Below, one piece after another: positions 18,961-28,944 of a DNA stretch of 64,000 nucleotides (position 1 is the stretch's first letter; each line of letters opens with the position of its first letter). Where the stretch lies: the NCBI GenBank assembly GCA_021502835.1, contig JAKFGP010000011.1:62001-126000 (forward strand). The letters are read 5' to 3'. The DNA comes from Streptomyces thinghirensis. GTDB taxonomy: Bacteria > Actinomycetota > Actinomycetia > Streptomycetales > Streptomycetaceae. The notes below the pieces were generated by a model. The model ran no database searches and was not told where the DNA came from. It saw only the letters and a program-made list of their open reading frames with translations. The translations under genes were made by a program, and so were the position numbers.

Positions 18961-19858
18961 TCAGCTCCGGCCGATCACCTCGGCGACCCGGGTGAACCCG
19001 TCCGTGCCGTGCCCGAGCGCGATGACCCGCCGGGCCTGACCCTCGATCACCCGCATCACGCTCGCGTCGATGCCGTGCGCCTCGGAGGCGTGGACGACGT
19101 GCGCCATGGTCGACGCGGCCGAGGTGATCGGGTTCAGCTCGCCCGAGTACGAACCGGCGTCGGTGTCGGCGGCGAACTCGGTGAACAGCGGCGGCAGGAT
19201 GGCGGCGATGCCCTGGGCGAAGGGGGCGAGTTCCGCGCCGGAGACGCCCTCCGCCCGGGCCACGGCGAGGGCGTGCGCATAGCCCCGCCATCGCCGTCCA
19301 GAAGATGTCGAGCAGCGCGATGTCGTAGGCCGCGGCCCGCCCGGCGTCCTCACCGAGGTGGGTGTGGGTGCCGCCGAGCGCCGCCAGCACGGGCCGGTGC
19401 TCCCGGTACAGCTCCTCGGGGCCGCTGTGCAGGAACACCGCGTCGTCCGTGCCGATGGTCGGGGTCGGCGTCATGATCGCGCCGTCCAGGTAGCGGACGC
19501 CGTGCCGGCCGGCCCACTCGGCCGTGTCCCGGGCGCGGTCTGGGGTGTCGGCGCTCAGGTTCACGACCGATGCGGCCCTTGAGCGCGGCGGTGACGGCGT
19601 CCTGGCGCAGTACGGCGTCGAGGCGTCGTAGTTCACCACGCAGACGACGGTGAGTGGGCGAGGCGGCGACCGCCTCCTCCGCGCGAGCGGGCCGAGACCG
19701 CGCCCCGGGCGACCAGGTCGGCGTCCCGGCCGGGCGTGCGGTTCCAGACGGTGGTGCGCAGCCCGGCGGCCACGAACGCCTCGGCCAGCGCCCGGCCCAT
19801 CGGACCGAGGCCGAGAACGGTGACGGCGGCGGCGAGACTGGTCGGTGTGCACGGACAT
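18961..19858 (-). CDS. Imine-reductase-like NAD(P)-dependent oxidoreductase
   Basis: About 295 residues of the 3-hydroxyisobutyrate dehydrogenase/imine reductase group. Dinucleotide-binding start VTVLGLGPMGRALAEAFVAA with WNRTPGRDADLVARGA; then VVNLSADTPDRARDTAEWAG and YLDGAIMTPTPTIGTDDAVF, a segment characteristic of imine-reductase-like enzymes; C-terminal helical domain AYDIALLDIFWTAMAGL and ASTMAHVVHASEAHGIDASV. Frame changes near 19280, 19565, 19630 and 19845. Divergent from an HxlR regulator 51 bases away, a common enzyme-regulator pair. Substrate unknown. Confidence 0.8.
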
Positions 19859-19908
19859 GGTTCAACTCCCGTAACGTAGTGAGCAATTGGTGAGGAAAGG
19901 GGCACGGC

Positions 19909-20268
19909 ATGGCGCACCGGCGTCAGGATCCGAACGTCTGCGGGAGTGACCGCCGCGATCGCCGTGATCGAGGGCAAGTGGAAGACGACGCTGCTGTGGC
20001 TGCTGGAGTCCGGCCCGCAGCGGCCGGCCGAACTACGCCGGCGGGTGCCCGGCCTCACCGAGAAGGTGCTGACCCAGGCGCTGCGCGAGATGGAGGCGGA
20101 CGGACTGGTGGACCGGCGGGTGTACGACGTGCTTCCGCTGAAGACGGAGTACTCCTGACCGCGTTCGGCCGCGACCTCGCCGAGGCCCTCTCTCCTCTCT
20201 CCGACTGGGGCCACCGGCGCCTGGACAGGCTGGCCGGGCCGGAGACCACCACCCGCGCGGCCTCCTGA
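19909..20268 (+). CDS. HxlR-family winged-helix regulator
   Basis: About 120 residues. Core IAVIEGKWKTTLLWLLESGP (helix and first strand), RPAELRRRVPGLTEKVLTQA and LREMEADGLVDRRVYDVLPL match the MarR-like HxlR fold. The apparent stop after KTEYS at 20156 disappears if one C is restored (EYSLTAFGRDLAEALSPLSD), so the gene is probably full length. The cysteine just before the domain (DPNVC) is the redox-sensitive position in several relatives. Divergent from the imine-reductase-like gene, which it probably controls. Confidence 0.8.
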   Translation: MAHRRQDPNVCGSDRRDRRDRGQVEDDAAVAAGVRPAAAGRTTPAGARPHREGADPGAARDGGGRTGGPAGVRRASAEDGVLLTAFGRDLAEALSPLSDWGHRRLDRLAGPETTTRAAS

Positions 20269-20427
20269 CGATCACCCGCCCCTTCAGCTTCTGCCGAGGG
20301 GTGCGCGCTGCCAAGTACGCACAAAAAAGTGGGTAGGGCCGTCCTGTCCCGGGCGATGACTTTGCTCCAGGAATACCGGTCCTCCTCGCGAACACCCGTG
20401 CCGGGCGCGGTGTTGGAGTGCGCCCTC

Positions 20428-21124
20428 ATGACCGGCCCCGTGACGGGAGACCGCCCTGTGACTGATCCGGCAGTGACAGCGCCCCGCGGCCGCGGGGCCG
20501 GTGCCTGGCCCCTGATCCACGCCGAGCGAGCCGCGTTGGCGGCCGATCTCGGGGACATGGCCGACGAGCGCTGGGAAACGCCGTCGCTCTGCGCGGGACT
20601 GACGGTGCGTGAGGTGCTCGCCCATCTCACCGCGGGCGCGAGCCTCAACACCGTGCGCTGGATGGCGGGGGTGATCCGTTGCCGGTTCGATTTCGACAAG
20701 CAGGTGGCCATGCGGCTGGCCGAGCAGTTGGGCGCGACCCCTGGCCGAGACCCTCGAGCGCTTCCGGCGCGTCGTCCCCCGAGCACCACCAAGCCTCCCT
20801 GCCCGCCCTGGCCATGCTGGGCGAGACGGTCGTGCACGGAGAGGACATCCGGCGTCCGCTGGGCATCCGCCGCGACCACCCGGTCGAGGTTGTCACCCGG
20901 GTGGCACGAGTACTACCGGGGATCGGATCTAGTGGTCCTCGCCAAGGGCGCGTCGACGGGCTGCGGCTCGTCGCGGACGACGCCCCTTCACGACCGGCTC
21001 GGGGCCGCTCGTATCCGGCCCCACCCTGTCCCTGGTGATGGCCATGACCGGCCGCGCGACGTACTGCGACGAACTCGACGGCGACGGAGCGGAGTTGTTC
21101 CGCAGTCGCTGCGAGACGGTGTAA
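20428..21124 (+). CDS. Mycothiol-dependent maleylpyruvate isomerase-family (DinB-like) protein
   Basis: About 230 residues. The N-terminal DinB-like four-helix domain carries DMADERWETPSLCAGLTVRE and VLAHLTAGASLNTVRWMAG; the histidines of HL and, later, LGETVVHGEDIRRPLGI form the usual metal triad of thiol-dependent transferases. C-terminal part reads LSLVMAMTGRATYCDELDGD. Frame changes near 20740, 20900 and 20990. The start is uncertain (ATG 20428 or GTG 20458-20460 region). Members use mycothiol, whose biosynthetic gene mshA is at 27 kb; the reaction here is unknown. Confidence 0.72.
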
Positions 21125-21169
21125 CCTCGCGCCCGGAGGTGCACGTTCCGAGACCCGGAGGCACACTAT

Positions 21170-21187
21170 TGCAAGCGCATGCTTGCA
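21170..21187. promoter_or_regulatory. Inverted repeat in the XRE-gene promoter
   Basis: TGCAAGC-GCAT-GCTTGCA, a 7-base inverted repeat starting 48 bases before the ATG at 21218. Its left arm overlaps a TTGCAA that could act as a -35 box. It is a likely autoregulatory operator of the XRE protein. Confidence 0.5.
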
Positions 21188-21217
21188 GTAGTTAGCGGTG
21201 TGGTGCATCGTAGAGGC

Positions 21218-21699
21218 ATGGCATCGCTCAACCATCGGCAATCTCGGTGAGTACCTGCGCGAGCAGCGGCGCAACGCGCAGCTGTCGCTGCGGCAGCTCG
21301 CCGATGCCGCGGGCGTGTCCAATCCCTACCTGAGCCAGATCGAGCGCGGGCTGCGCAAGCCGAGCGCGGAGGTGCGTCAGCAGGTCGCCAAGGCGCTGCG
21401 GATCTCCGCCGAGACGCTGTACGTGCGCGCGGGGATCCTCGACGCGGAGCGCGACCGGGACGACGTGGAGACGCGTGCGGAGGTCGTCCTCGCCGATCCC
21501 TCGCTGAACGAGCGGCAGAAGCAGGTGCTGCTCCAGATCTACGAGTCCTTCCGCAAGGAGAACGGATTCGGCAACGACGCCGACGACGAGGTGCCGGCTC
21601 GAGGACGCGACGGCGGGCGACGCCGCCGAAGGCGGGGCCTACATACCGGGCCTCGGCCCCCGTACGACCGGCGGCAGTAACGCCGGCCCAGCCGGCTGA
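21218..21699 (+). CDS. XRE-family DNA-binding protein
   Basis: About 160 residues. N-terminal helix-turn-helix: LGEYLREQRRNAQLSLRQLA then DAAGVSNPYLSQIERGLRKP and QQVAKALRISAETLYVRAGI. The C-terminal part continues LADPSLNERQKQVLLQIYES and an acidic, Gly-rich end GLGPRTTGGSNAGPAG. ATG 21218 is preferred (MASLN), with a frame change directly after it, and a second near 21598. The gene is followed by the HbhA-like gene, a pairing I recall in other Streptomyces. Likely autoregulatory through the upstream inverted repeat. Confidence 0.78.
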
Positions 21700-21787
21700 A
21701 CGGCCGGATGAGCGGGAACGAGTAGCCGGCCGGGCGCGGGACCACCACAAAACCCTCAGCCGAACGCAATACCGGAGGACCATCACC

Positions 21788-22400
21788 ATGGCCATCACCG
21801 ACGACCTGCGCAAGACCTTCAGCGACCCCACCCCGCTCTACTTCGCCGCAAGGGCACCGCCAGGCCTGGCCTTCCAGCAGGCCAAGAAGGTGCCGGTGCT
21901 CGTGGAGCAGCTGCACGCGCCGAGGCGCCGTCCCGTATCGAGGCCGTGCGCAACACCGACCCGAAGGCCGTCCGGGAGAAGGCGACGGCCCGTGTCAAGG
22001 AGACCCAGGGGACCCTCCAGGCCAAGGCCAACGAGCTCTTCGGCTCCCTCGACACCGACCTCAAGAAGCTCGGCGAGAGCGCCCAGGACCCTCGCGCTGC
22101 GTTCGGTCGGCGTCGCCGCCGAGTACCGCCTAGAGCCCGGGAGACCTACGAGAAGGTCGCCGAGCGCGGCGAGCACGCGGTCCGCACCTGGCGCGGCCAG
22201 GCCGCCGACGGCATCGAGGACATCGCCGAGGAGGTGGAGGAGTTCGCCGTGGCCGTCGAGCCGGCCAAGCCCGCCAAGTCCGAGCCGGTCGAGGTCACGG
22301 AGGACAAGGCCGCCGCGGCGAAGGCCCCGCCCCGCGCAAGGCCTCCGGCCAAGAAGAGCACCAACGGCACCGCGAAGAAGACGACGCCGCCCGCCAGTAA
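21788..22400 (+). CDS. HbhA-like / phasin-like coiled-coil protein with basic tail
   Basis: About 205 residues. N-terminus MAITDDLRKTFSDPTPLYFA, followed by long amphipathic helices (VREKATARVKETQGTLQAKA, LGESAQDLALRSVGVAAEY, YEKVAERGEHAVRTWRGQAA), an acidic segment, and a Lys/Ala/Pro-rich tail (ARKASGKKSTNGTAKKTT). This layout matches mycobacterial heparin-binding hemagglutinin HbhA: coiled coil plus lysine-rich tail. Such tails can bind DNA or polyanions. Frame changes near 21855, 21925, 22092 and 22335. RBS GGAGGA lies 8 bases upstream of the ATG. Confidence 0.7.
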
Positions 22401-22432
22401 CCGGCGACGGGTACGCGCGGGGTACGGTACGC

Positions 22433-22457
22433 GCCGGGCACCCTTGGGGTGTCCGGC
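22433..22457 (+). terminator. Hairpin after the HbhA-like gene
   Basis: GCCGGGCACCC and GGGTGTCCGGC pair (one mismatch) around a 3-base loop, about 30 bases after the stop. Confidence 0.5.
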
Positions 22458-22516
22458 CCGTTCTCCAGGTACCCGGTGACCGCGTAGAGACGATCCGAGT
22501 CTGGTGGTGGACGTTA

Positions 22517-22856
22517 GTGCTGATGCAGGGGTTCGCAGGCTTCATGGCTTGCTGAGCATCGCCCTGATCCTTTTCAGCGGCTTCGCGTTGGTCGACGCCG
22601 CCGTGCGCCGTAGGACGCCTACCGCGCGGCGGACAGAAGACCAAGCCGTTCTGGCTGATCATCCTCGGGATCGCCTTCGTGGTGAACCTGATCTTCAACA
22701 TCCTGTCGTTCCTGCCGATCATCGGGCTCATCGCGACGATCGTGTGGCGTGGTCGACGTACGCCCTGCGCTGCGCGGCCTGCCGGGCGGCGGCCGCGGCA
22801 GCCGCCGCGGCTCCAGCAGCGACGGCTCCTCCGGCCCGTACAACGGCGGACGCTGA
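22517..22856 (+). CDS. DUF2516 family membrane protein
   Basis: About 113 residues. Start (V)LMQGFAGFMALLSIALILF, then RAADKKTKPFWLIILGIAFV and NLIFNILSFLPIIGLIATIV, ending in a Gly/Arg/Ser-rich tail (VDVRPALRGLPGG and SSDGSSGPYNGGR). Three hydrophobic segments predict an integral membrane protein. Frame changes near 22553, 22632 and 22750. GTG 22517 or ATG 22523 could start it. Function unknown; conserved at this place in actinomycetes. Confidence 0.72.
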
Positions 22857-23013
22857 AGCGCCTCGCGCCCCAAGGGAGCGCGGGGAACTGCACGACCAGC
22901 CTGTCAACGAACCGCCAAGCGGGGCGCGACGGCCATCCGTACGGCGATCGACCCGTACCGGCGAGCATACAGCGCCGCGCTCAATCCGTACGCGGGCGTC
23001 GCCTCCGCCCCGC

Positions 23014-24435
23014 TCAGGCCGTCCGGTCCAGCAGGACCACTGCCACGTCGTCCGCCAGTTCGCCGCCGTTCAGCTCGCGGACCTCGTTGACCGGTCGCCC
23101 GCAGCAACTGCTCACCCCTGCAGCCCCTCGGCGAACCGACGGCGGACCATCTCCACCATGCCGTCCTGGCCGAGCCGCTCCCGCGGCCCTCGCCGACGTG
23201 GCCCTCGATCAGGCCGTCGGTGTAGAGCATCAGGCTCCACTCGGCACCCAGTTCCACCTGCGTCCGCGCGGCGCGCGCCCGGCAGCAGTCCCAGCGCCGG
23301 GGCCGTTGTTGTCGTAGGGCAGCAGCCGCGCGGGCGTGCCCGGACCGGCGACCAGGGGTGACGGGTGCCCGGCCAGGCACAGGCCGGCGCGGCGGCCGTC
23401 CGGGGCTATGTCCACGGCGCACAGGGTCGCGAAGATCTCGTCGTCCGAGGCGCTCGTGCTCCAGCACCTGCTGGAGCGTGCCGAGCAGCTCGTCGCCGCA
23501 GAGACCGGCCAAGGTCAGCGCGCGCCAGGCGATCCGCAGCTCCACGCCGAGCGCGGCCTCGTCCGGGCCGTGCCCGCAGACGTCGCCGATCATGGCGTGC
23601 ACGGTGCCGTCCGGGGTGCGGACGACGTCGTAGAAGTCGCCGCCGAGCAGGGCACGCGAGCGGCCCGGGCGGTAGCGGGCGGCGAAGCGCAGCGAGGAGC
23701 CGGCCAGCAGCGGGGTCGGCAGCAGGCCGCGCTCCAGACGGCGGTTCTCCTGGGCGCGCAGCCGGCCCTCGGCCAGGCGCCGCTCCGCCGAGTCGGACCG
23801 CTTGCGCTCGACGGCGTAGCGGATCGCCCGGCTCAGCAGCCGGCCGTCGAGCTCGTCGCGGAACAGGTAGTCCTGGGCGCCGACCGCCACGGCCTCCGCG
23901 CCGCGCTCGGCGTCGCTGGAGGAGGTGAGCGCGAGCACGGCGTGCCGGGGCGCGAGCTCCAGCACGTGCCTGAGCACGGCCAGCTCGTCGTCCCCGCTCC
24001 CGTCACCGTCCCCGTTGCCGTCGGCGCTCGCGCGGGCCGGGGCGGGCGCCGACAGGGCGAGGTCCAGCAGGATGCACTGGACGTCGTCGGTCAGCAGCCG
24101 CTCGGCCTCGGTGAGGTTGCGGGCCGTGCGCACGCGGATCGGCTTGCCGGACTGGTCGAGCAGGTCGGGCACGATCGGCGAGCCGCCCGGATCGTCCTCG
24201 ATCAGCAGCAGCGTCAGGTTGGTGGGGAACGGTGCTCCCGTGCTGGTCCGTGGTCTCGTTCGTGGTCTTCTCGCGCTCTCTCCGTGGGGTTCTCTCGCCG
24301 GGTGGTGGGGTTTTCGGCCGGGTTCGTCCCGGGCGGGGCCTGTTCCTTGGAAGGGCCGCTGTCCGGGGACACGGCGGGCGCCTGACCACACTCCGCGGCC
24401 GGGATCGCCCTCTGCCGCGGTACGGGTACGGGCAT
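23014..24435 (-). CDS. SpoIIE/RsbU-type PP2C phosphatase with receiver-like domain
   Basis: About 475 residues. After a charged, low-complexity N-terminus (about 80 residues) comes a response-regulator-like domain (NLTLLLIEDDPGGSPIVPDL, the acceptor region CILLDLALSAP, VLALTSSSDAERGAEAVAVG and AQDYLFRDELDG). A coiled linker (AERRLAEGRLRAQENRRLER) leads to the PP2C domain: YRPGRSRALLGGDFYDVV, MIGDVCGHGPDEAALGVELR and LMLYTDGLIEGHVGEGRERL. The metal-binding aspartates GGDFYD and GDVCGHG are kept. It probably dephosphorylates an anti-sigma-factor antagonist. Frame changes near 23110-23300 and 23445. Confidence 0.83.
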
Positions 24436-24704
24436 CGTCTTGGTTTCCTTCCCTCCCCCGAGGGCATGGCGGGGCGAGGGACCTCGACCCACCGACGGGA
24501 CCATAGCGGGTGACGGTGCCGCTGCGGAATGGTCCAGAACACGCCGGTCGGCCCTCGGCCACTGTCATATGCCGCGTTCCGTACCGCAGTTGGACACGTC
24601 GACCGGGGGCCGGGGATGACGAACGTCACGCGGGGTGGGGGCGCCGGGCGTGGACTGGGTCACGTGGCCCGTTTCACCGCCCGGCGCGAGGGGCGTGGCC
24701 CGCG

Positions 24705-25829
24705 TCACTCCTGGGGTGTCGCGCCCGTGCCCGCGCCCGTGTCCGGACGTACGACGCCGAGGATCGGCATCGTGCCCGCCCCCGCGATCGTGATCGAGCG
24801 TCCCGGCCGCGGGGCGTGCACGACGGAGCCGTCGCCGACGTACATGCCGACGTGGCTGGCGTCGTCGAAGTAGATGATCAGGTCGCCGGGACGCATGTCC
24901 TTGATGTCGACGCGCTCGAGCTGCTTCCACTGCTGCTGCGAGGTGCGCGGTATCGACTGTCCCCGCCGCCACCCAGGCCTGTGAGGTCAGACCGGAGCAG
25001 TCGTAGGCCTTCGGGCCCTCGGCGCCCCACTGGTACGGCTTTCCGATCTGGGCGGTGGCGTACTCGACGGCCTTCCTGCCCCGCTCGGTCGCCTCGGTGT
25101 CGAGGTCCTTGAGGATGCCGGAGTCGAGCCAGGCGGTCTGGGCCCTGGCCTGGGCCTCCCGCTCCAGCCGGGCGAGGCGCTCCTTCTCCCTCCTTCTCCA
25201 GCTCGGACTCCAGCTTCTCGGCCGCCGCGATCTGCTTCTCGATCTTCTTCTGAGCGGTGGCCTTGGCCTTGCGGTTCGCCTCCAGCTTCTTGAACTGGGC
25301 GGAGGCGTCCGCCGCGTAGGCCTTCAGGTCCTCCTGGGCGCGCGTCATCTCGCCGAGCAGGCCCTTGGTCGCGCGCTGGCCCTGGTTGACCCGGCCGGTG
25401 CCGTCGAGGAAGTCCTCGGGGTCGTCGCTCAGCAGCAGCTTGGCCTCGTCGGGCAGGCCGCCGGTGCGGTACTGGGAGCGGGCCGCGGCGCCCTTGCCGC
25501 GGTCCTTCAGTCCGTCGAGCTTCTCCTGGCCCTTGACGATCTTCTTGGCCAGTTCGACGATCTCGGCGGACTGCTTGTCCGCCTTCTCCTCGGCGGCGTT
25601 GTACTCGTCCGTGGCGGAGGCCGCCGCGCGGTAGAGCTTGTCGAGCTTCTCGCGTACGGCCTCCAGGTCCTTGCCGGGTGTGGCGGCCGGGGACGGTGCG
25701 GCGCTCAGGGTGCCGGGTGAGGGTGTGGGCCCGGGATCCGCGAACGCCGTGCCCGGTGCCGCGAGCACGGTGACCGCGCAGACCACGGTCACGGCTAGTG
25801 GTCATCAAGCCATGCTTCCCCGTACGCAT
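24705..25829 (-). CDS. Secreted NlpC/P60 peptidoglycan hydrolase
   Basis: About 370 residues. Signal peptide TVVCAVTVLAAPGTAFA, then a long coiled-coil domain (EAVREKLDKLYRAAASATDE to AAAEKLESELEKE) and a C-terminal NlpC/P60 catalytic domain: IGKPYQWGAEGPKAYDCSGL (catalytic Cys), DMRPGDLIIYFDDASHVGMY (catalytic His) and SVVHAPRPGRSITIAG. Such RipA-like enzymes cut the stem peptide and often act in septation. Start at ATG 25829 with MRTGKHGL; frame changes near 24960, 25190 and 25797. An inverted repeat lies 14 bases upstream; no ydaO-type riboswitch core is evident. Confidence 0.85.
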
Positions 25830-25842
25830 ACCTCGCCCCCAA

Positions 25843-25859
25843 ACTGATTAACCATCAGT
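25843..25859 (-). promoter_or_regulatory. Inverted repeat upstream of the NlpC/P60 gene
   Basis: ACTGAT-TAACC-ATCAGT, a perfect 6-base inverted repeat within an AT-rich stretch 14 bases before the ATG on the minus strand. Too close for a -35 region; it could be an operator or a 5' hairpin. Confidence 0.35.
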
Positions 25860-26029
25860 AACATAGGTCGCCTGGGGGATCGTGCCATGCCGGCGTGGAA
25901 AGCGACAGAGGTCGTGCTTCCCTCCCGCTTCCCCCTTCTGCCGCGCGGTACGACGATTCCCCCGCTGTGTGACGAACGCCGCACCGAGATCGTTCCCGGC
26001 ACACCCGCGGCCCCGCCCGTGCCCGCGAG

Positions 26030-26845
26030 TTCACGCGCGGGGCGCCAACGCCTCCACCGCACCGTCACTTCGCCCTGCCGCCACCGCACCGGCCCGTCCG
26101 TCACCGGCCAGTCGGCCGTCAGGTCCCGCACGGTCCGCATCCAGCGCTGGCGGGCGCCGTAGGAGGCGTAGGGCGCGGCGGCGGCCCAGGCGCGGTCGAA
26201 GTCGCGCAGGAAGGCGTGCACCGGCTCGCCGGGGACGTTGCGGTGGATCAGCGCCTTCGGCAGCCGTTCCGCCAGGTCGGAGGGGCGGTCCAGGGGCCCA
26301 GCCGGGTCGCGAAGGTGACCGTGCGCGGCCCTCGGGGCCGAGCGCCACCCACACGTGCCGGCGCCCGATCTCGTCGCAGGTACCCTCGACCAGGAGCCCG
26401 CCGCCGGAGTGCCCCCGACGCCAGGCGCGAGCCGCGCCGCACAGCCGCTGCCAGACACGGCGGCCACCTCGTCCTCATCGTACTGGCGCAGCACGTTCGC
26501 CGCGCGGATCAGCAGCGGGGGCCGGCGCGCGGGGACCTCGAAGCCGCCGTGCCGGAAGGCGAGCCCCGCGCGCGCGTACGGCTCGGCCGCCGCCACCCGC
26601 GCCGGGTCGATCTCGACGCCCACCACGCGCGCGTGCGGGGCGACCGTGCGCAGGCGGTGCAGCAGCTCGACGGCCGTCCAGGGGGCCGCGCCGTAGCCGA
26701 GGTCGACGGCGACGGGATCGGCGGCGCGGCGCAGCTCGGCCCCGTGGGTGGCCGCGATCCAGCGGTCCATGCGGCGCAGCCAGTTCGGATTCGTCGTCCC
26801 GCGCGTGACGGTGCCCACAGGGCGGGGGGTGGCGCGGGAGGGCAT
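26030..26845 (-). CDS. Class I SAM-dependent methyltransferase-like protein
   Basis: About 270 residues. N-terminus PVGTVTRGTTNPNWLRRMDR, SAM-binding motif ADPVAVDLGYGAAPWTAVEL and VVGVEIDPARVAAAEPYARA, then FRHGGFEVPARRPPLLIRAA and LRQYDEDEVAAVW. C-terminal part: RLPKALIHRNVPGEPVHAFL and WMRTVRDLTADWPVTDGPVR. The glycine-rich loop DLGYGAAPW is slightly unusual. Frame changes near 26300-26450. The exact stop is ambiguous because two frames stay open near 26030. Substrate unknown. Divergent from mshA. Confidence 0.7.
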
Positions 26846-27034
26846 GCGTACGAGGGTATGCGGCTCGGCCCGCTCTCTTTGACGCAATCAGCGCTCGAAC
26901 GGTTGAGCGACCAGCGGTAATGATTCGGCAAAGGTCGGGAAACCGGAAATGGAGCACCGCCATCCGGTGTTTCCACCCCTTGGAGGGCGGCGCGTGTCCT
27001 CCGACCGGCATGCCCGCAGCGAGGAGGACGGCTC

Positions 27035-28411
27035 GTGAGCCAGTACGTCAGCAGGCTCGGGCGTCGTTCACCGGCGGCCTCCCGCGGCTCCGGTTGCTGC
27101 GCAGGCCCCGCCGTCGTCGCCATGCTCTCCGTGCACACCTCGCCGCTCCACCAGCCCGGCACCGGCGACGCCGGCAGCATGAACGTCTACATCGTCGAGC
27201 TGGCGCAGCGCCTCGCCGCGATCAACATCGAGGTCGAGATCTTCACGCGCGCGACCACCGCCGCGCTCCGCCCACCGTCGAACTGGCCCCGGGCGTCCTC
27301 GTCCGCCACGTCGACGCCGGACCGTACGAGGGCCTGGCCAAGGAAGAGCTGCCGGCCCAGCTGTGCGCCTTCACCGCACGGCGTCATGCAGGCCTGGGCG
27401 GGCCACCGCCCCGGCTACTACGACCTGGTCCACTCCCACTACTGGCTCTCCGGCCACGTCGGCTGGCTCGCCGCCCAGCGCTGGGGCGCCCCCTGGTGCA
27501 CGCCATGCACACCATGGCCAAGGTCAAGAACGCCAACCTGGCCGACGGCGACACCCCCGAACCGGCCGCCCGCGTCATCGGCGAGACGCAGATCGTCGCC
27601 GCCTCCGACCGCCTGATCGCCAACACCGCCGAGGAGGCCGACGAGCTGGTCCGGCACTACGCCGCCGACCCGGCCAAGGTCGCCGTCGTCCACCCCGGCG
27701 TGAACCTCGAACGCTTCCGCGCCCCTTCCCCAAGGGCTCCGACCCGGGCCCCGGGGACGTCACGTCCGCCCGCGCCGCCGCCCGCGCCCGCCTCGGCCTG
27801 CCGCAGGACGCGCTGATCCCGCTCTTCGCCGGCCGCATACAGCCGCTGAAGGCGCCCGACGTACTGCTGCGCGCCGTGGCCGTACTCCTCGACGAACGCC
27901 CGGACCTGCGCTCCCCGCATCGTCGTCCCCGTCGTCGGCGGCCCCAGCGGCAGCGGCCTCGCCAAGCCGGAGGGGCTGCAGAAACTCGCCGCGCGGCTCG
28001 GCATCGCCGACGTCGGTACGGTTCCGCCCGCCCGTCGGGCAGGAGCAGCTCGCCGACTGGTTCCGGGCCGCGTCCGTGCTGGTCATGCCGTCCTACAGCG
28101 AGTCCTTCGGCCTGGTCGCCATAGAGGCCCAGGCGGCCGGTACGCCGGTGCTCGCCGCCGCGGTCGGCGGCCTCCCGGTCGCCGTGCGCGACGGGCACAC
28201 CGGCCGCCTCGTCCAAGGCCACGATCCCGCCGCGTACGCGCGCGTGCTGCGCGATTTCGCCGACAACCCGGAGCTGACGCCCCGGATGGGCGACGCCGCC
28301 GCCCGGCATGCCCAGTCCTTCGGCTGGGACAGCGCCGCCGCCGCGACGGCCGACGCCTACACGGCCGCGATCCACTCCCACCGCCGTCGCGTACGCTCCC
28401 ACCATGGCTGA
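27035..28411 (+). CDS. mshA: D-inositol-3-phosphate glycosyltransferase MshA
   Basis: About 455 residues, GT4 family. MshA makes the first mycothiol intermediate from UDP-GlcNAc and inositol 3-phosphate. Visible motifs: [20 protein letters not shown] and [13 protein letters not shown] (N-terminal donor/acceptor loops), [69 protein letters not shown], and the UDP-binding [20 protein letters not shown] with the E-x7-E pair. GTG 27035 gives MSQYVSRL. Frame changes near 27275, 27385, 27500, 27725, 27915 and 28025. The YbjN-type gene overlaps its end by 8 bases. Confidence 0.9.
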
Positions 28412-28934
28412 GGCAGCACAGAAGGCAGCACAGGTCGTCGAGGACGTCCTGAAGGATGCCGAGCTGGAGTGGGAGAGCCGCGAGCCCGGCAACTACGTCG
28501 TGAAGCTCCCGGGGACCCGCAAGCTGTCGACGACCGTCTCCCTCCTCCTCGGCCGGCACTCCCTCTCCCTCAACGCTTTCGTCATCCGCCACCCCGACGA
28601 GAACGAACCCGCCGTCCACCGCTGGCTCCTGGAACGCAACCTCAAGCTCTACGGCGTCGGTTACGCCGTCGACCGCCTCGGCGACATCTACGTCACCGCG
28701 AAGCTCCCCCTCGCCACCGTCACCCCCGACGAGATCGACCGCCTCCTCGGCCAGGTCCTGGAAGCCGCCGACGGCGCCTTCAACACCCTGCTGGAGCTGG
28801 GCTTCGCGTCCGCCATCCGCAAGGAGCACGAGTGGCGGACCTCGCGCGGGGAGTCGACGCGGAACCTGGAGGCGTTCCAGCACCTGATCGAGCGCACCGA
28901 CCGCACCGAGCGCACCGACCGCACCGAGGACTGA
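28404..28934 (+). CDS. YbjN-domain protein
   Basis: Intact 176-residue protein. The chaperone-like YbjN fold (related to type III secretion chaperones) is indicated by GNYVVKLPGTRKLSTTVSLL, LGRHSLSLNAFVIRHPDENE, VHRWLLERNLKLYGVGYAVD and GDIYVTAKLPLATVTPDEID. The C-terminus ends in a repeat of RTDRTE encoded by a tandem 18-base unit (28892-28929). It overlaps mshA by 8 bases and is conserved next to it, so co-translation is likely. Biochemical role unknown. Confidence 0.85.
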   Translation: MAEAAQKAAQVVEDVLKDAELEWESREPGNYVVKLPGTRKLSTTVSLLLGRHSLSLNAFVIRHPDENEPAVHRWLLERNLKLYGVGYAVDRLGDIYVTAKLPLATVTPDEIDRLLGQVLEAADGAFNTLLELGFASAIRKEHEWRTSRGESTRNLEAFQHLIERTDRTERTDRTED

Positions 28935-28944
28935 GCCCTCGCGC

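Noticed and set aside
19946..20158. HxlR gene as a truncated pseudogene ending at 20158
   Set aside because: Adding one base restores the conserved EYSLTAFGRDL continuation, as for other errors in the window.
25830..26029. Cyclic-di-AMP (ydaO-type) riboswitch upstream of the NlpC/P60 gene
   Set aside because: Such genes often carry it in Streptomyces, but the conserved core sequences were not recognisable here.
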